This document shows positions 62,039-64,000 of a stretch of DNA of 64,000 nucleotides, piece by piece. The position numbers and the translations under genes were made by a program. Source of the stretch: Saccharomonospora piscinae (lineage in GTDB: Bacteria > Actinomycetota > Actinomycetes > Mycobacteriales > Pseudonocardiaceae). The stretch is taken from positions 930,001 to 994,000 of the forward strand of contig NZ_VCEK01000001.1 in NCBI RefSeq assembly GCF_005862235.1. The letters run 5' to 3'. The notes beneath the pieces are model-generated. The model was not told the origin of the DNA. It made no database searches and saw only the letters and a program-made list of their open reading frames with translations. Position 1 is the stretch's first letter; every line of letters starts with the position of its first letter.

Positions 62039-63241
62039 TCAGTGCCCGGAGGCCGCCGGTTCGAACAGCGCCACGCACTCGACGTGGTGGGTCATGGGAA
62101 AGGCGTCGAAGGCCCGCAGCCGGGTCAGGCGGTAGCCCAGGCCGGCGAAGGTCGCGACGTCGCGCGCCAGCGCGGCCGGGTCGCAGGCCACGTAGACGAC
62201 CCGCTGCGGGCCCGCACCGGCGATCCGCTCGACCACGGCCCGGCCCGCTCCCTTGCGCGGCGGGTCCAGCACCACGACGCCCGGCCGGTCGCGCCGGTCG
62301 CGCAGGACCCGCTCGACGGGTGCGCAGTGCCACCGCACCTGCCGCAGCGCGGCGAGGTTGGCCTTGCCGTCCGCCACCGCTCGGCGGGCCGACTCCACCG
62401 CCAGCACCGTCCCCCGTGCGCCGACCTGCTCACCGAGCACCGCGGCGAACAACCCGGCACCGGCGTAGAGGTCCCAGGCCCGCGTGCCCGGCTCCGCGCG
62501 GGCCCACTCCCCCACCACCCGTGCGAGCGTGGCGGCGGCCTCGGGGTGGACCTGCCAGAACCCGTGCGCGCCGAGGCGCCAGTCCCGTCCCGCGGCGCGC
62601 TCACGTGCCACCCCGCCGCGCCGCTGCTCGCCGGGCCCACCGCCCTCGGGCAGCCGCCGCACGTGGACCGCGCCGTCGGCGTCCTCGGTCGTCTCGATCT
62701 CGTCGCCCGGCGACCACGGAAGCGGCAGTACCGCCTCCACGGCACCGCGCGTGGTGATGGGACAGTCGGTCAACGGCACCACGCGGTGCGAACGGTGGGC
62801 CCGCAGTCCCGCGTGCCCGTCGGCCCCGGCCACGAACCGGGTCCGGGTCCGCCACCGCACCAGACCGCCGGGCAGCTCCTCCACACTGACCGGCCACTCC
62901 AGCCCGGCCAGGCGCCGCAACTGCTCCTCCACCACGCTCGCCTTGAGCGCGCGCTGCGCCGCGCCACTCGCGTGCTGCCAGTCGCAGCCGCCGCACAACC
63001 CCGGCCCCGCGACCGGGCACGGCGGCTCCACCCGGTCGGGCGAGGGCGCGAGCACCCGCACGGCGTCCGCGCGGCAGAACGACTTCCCACCGTCCTCTGT
63101 CACCTCGGCGAGCACCCGCTCGCCGGGCAGCGCGTGCCGGACGAACACCACCCTGCCGTCCACTCGCGCCACGCAGTGCCCGCCGTGGGCGACGGCACCG
63201 ACGGTGAGCTCCACGGTGCGCCCGGTCCAGTTCTCGGTCAT
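62039..63241 (-). CDS. TrmA/RumA-family RNA (uracil-5-)-methyltransferase
   Basis: 400 aa from ATG 63241. N-terminal TRAM RNA-binding domain (GRTVELTVGAVAHGGHCVAR), Fe-S cysteines CPVAGPGLCGGCDWQHA, SAM motif AWDLYAGAGLFAAVLGEQVG, VVVLDPPRKGAG, and the catalytic Cys in VVYVACDPAALARDVA. The start overlaps the stop of the permease gene upstream by 4 bp. Site of methylation (tRNA T54 or 23S rRNA) cannot be told. Syntenic with Rv2689c. Confidence 0.92.
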   Translation of the reverse strand: MTENWTGRTVELTVGAVAHGGHCVARVDGRVVFVRHALPGERVLAEVTEDGGKSFCRADAVRVLAPSPDRVEPPCPVAGPGLCGGCDWQHASGAAQRALKASVVEEQLRRLAGLEWPVSVEELPGGLVRWRTRTRFVAGADGHAGLRAHRSHRVVPLTDCPITTRGAVEAVLPLPWSPGDEIETTEDADGAVHVRRLPEGGGPGEQRRGGVARERAAGRDWRLGAHGFWQVHPEAAATLARVVGEWARAEPGTRAWDLYAGAGLFAAVLGEQVGARGTVLAVESARRAVADGKANLAALRQVRWHCAPVERVLRDRRDRPGVVVLDPPRKGAGRAVVERIAGAGPQRVVYVACDPAALARDVATFAGLGYRLTRLRAFDAFPMTHHVECVALFEPAASGH

Positions 63242-64000
63242 GCTCCGGTTCCTCCGTTCCCCCGCCGGGTGCCGGAACCCTCCGGCGGAGTGTCGTGCAG
63301 GCCGCGCCGGACGTCCCCGGCCACGGGGCGGCGGCGACGTCGCGCCGCCCGCGAGGACACGCGCTTCGACGACGCCAGCTGCCAGGGCACGCTCGTCACC
63401 ATCACGCGCGACTGGAACCGCAGCCGGGTCTTCAACCGCAGCGCGCTCTGGTTGTGGAGCAACTGCTCCCACCAGTGGCCCACCACGTACTCCGGGATGA
63501 ACACCGTGACGACGTCACGCGGCTGGTTGCCGCGGACCCGGCGGATGTAGTCGAGCACCGGCTTGGTGATCTCCCGGTACGGCGACTCCACCACCTTCAA
63601 CGGGATCGAGATCCGGCGCTTCTCCCACGCCCGTTGCAGCGCGCGGGTCTCCGCGTCGTCCACATTGACGGTTACCGCCTCCAGCATGTCGGGGCGGGTC
63701 GCCTTCGCGTACGCCAGCGCGCGCAGCGCGGGTTTGTGCAGCTGCGACACGAGGACGACGGCGTGGTTACGGGCGGGCAGCGTGACCTCGTCGGAGGTCT
63801 CCGACAGCTCGGTGGCCACCCGTTCGTAATGCGCCCGGATGGCGCGCATGAGGAAGTAGAACCCCGCCATCGCCACGATGGAGATCCACGCACCCGCGAG
63901 GAACTTGGTGACGAGGATGACGGCGAGCACACACGACGTCATCGCCAGCCCGACCACGTTGACCGCCTGTGCCCGGCGCATCCGCGCCCGGGTGGCCGGA
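63238..64000 (-). CDS. APC-type permease, C-terminal part
   Basis: Frame open from the right window edge; 5' end missing. Visible: three hydrophobic segments (AVNVVGLAMTSCVLAVILVTKF, AGAWISIVAMAGFYFLMRAI), then a cytosolic tail of about 180 residues (PARNHAVVLVSQLHKPALRAL, ISIPLKVVESPYREI, DVVTVFIPEYVVGHWWEQLLHNQSAL in pieces), which is the pattern of actinobacterial APC/KUP-like permeases located beside trkA genes. In M. tuberculosis the homologue is Rv2690c beside ceoB/ceoC. ATGA overlap with the methyltransferase. Confidence 0.85.
   Translation of the reverse strand, partial: PATRARMRRAQAVNVVGLAMTSCVLAVILVTKFLAGAWISIVAMAGFYFLMRAIRAHYERVATELSETSDEVTLPARNHAVVLVSQLHKPALRALAYAKATRPDMLEAVTVNVDDAETRALQRAWEKRRISIPLKVVESPYREITKPVLDYIRRVRGNQPRDVVTVFIPEYVVGHWWEQLLHNQSALRLKTRLRFQSRVMVTSVPWQLASSKRVSSRAARRRRRPVAGDVRRGLHDTPPEGSGTRRGNGGTGA

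Overview
The window looks like chromosomal DNA of a high-GC actinobacterium. Evidence: a strong G/C bias at third codon positions, many GTG starts and 4-bp ATGA/GTGA stop-start overlaps, apparently leaderless promoters, and an order of housekeeping genes that I recall from Mycobacterium tuberculosis Rv2670c-Rv2690c (zapE-like, ribD-like, secreted S33 protein, msrB, hemQ, hemY, hemE, DUF3000, rnd, dxs, TrmA-like methyltransferase, APC permease). The plant-sugar genes and the absence of mycobacterial lipid genes suggest Pseudonocardiaceae (Saccharomonospora/Amycolatopsis-like) rather than Mycobacterium. That placement is inference.

Layout. 1-7.4 kb: a partial O-acyltransferase with SGNH domain, ilvA, a small DUF2945 protein, a TetR/MFS drug-efflux pair with a clear operator, and hisS. 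7.4-14.1 kb: a sugar-uptake locus (two permeases and a lipoprotein binding protein, without an ATPase) divergent from a LacI regulator and a GH3 glycosidase, ended on both sides by strong hairpins. 14.1-20.2 kb: DinB-like protein, nhaA, a methyltransferase/APH-like kinase pair, and a GH39-like glycosidase with its own TetR. 20.2-26.1 kb: a worn region with PadR and ABC ATPase genes next to a wrecked FtsX-type permease, a methyltransferase broken by one base, two membrane ORFs meeting at an 8-G tract, and a divergent DUF4241/SMI1 pair. It ends at tRNA-Pro(GGG), beside a short scar of a tyrosine integrase.

26.1-34.7 kb: a DJ-1/PfpI protein, an unusual aconitase lacking the first Fe-S cysteine, two FluC/CrcB subunits, a 630-bp stretch with inverted arrays of a 21-bp repeat around fused gene stumps, an S9 peptidase, rocD and a PAP2 phosphatase. 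34.7-54.4 kb: the conserved actinobacterial block. It includes the coproporphyrin-dependent heme genes hemE-hemY-hemQ, with a VapBC toxin-antitoxin module between msrB and hemQ, a Ser/Thr kinase with no ordinary start codon, an orphan NarL-type regulator, rnd, an OmpR-type two-component pair and dxs. 54.5-64 kb: a GMC oxidoreductase, the gluconate genes gntR/gntK/gntP with a double palindrome between them, a TetR/MMPL pair, a strong convergent terminator, a TrmA-family methyltransferase and the C-terminal part of an APC-type permease running off the right edge.

I saw no complete insertion sequence, CRISPR array, rRNA, or antibiotic-type biosynthetic cluster. No unambiguous new system stands out. 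The best leads are the integrase scar and decayed island at tRNA-Pro, the 21-bp inverted repeat arrays, and three conserved-looking enzymes missing a key catalytic or ligand residue.
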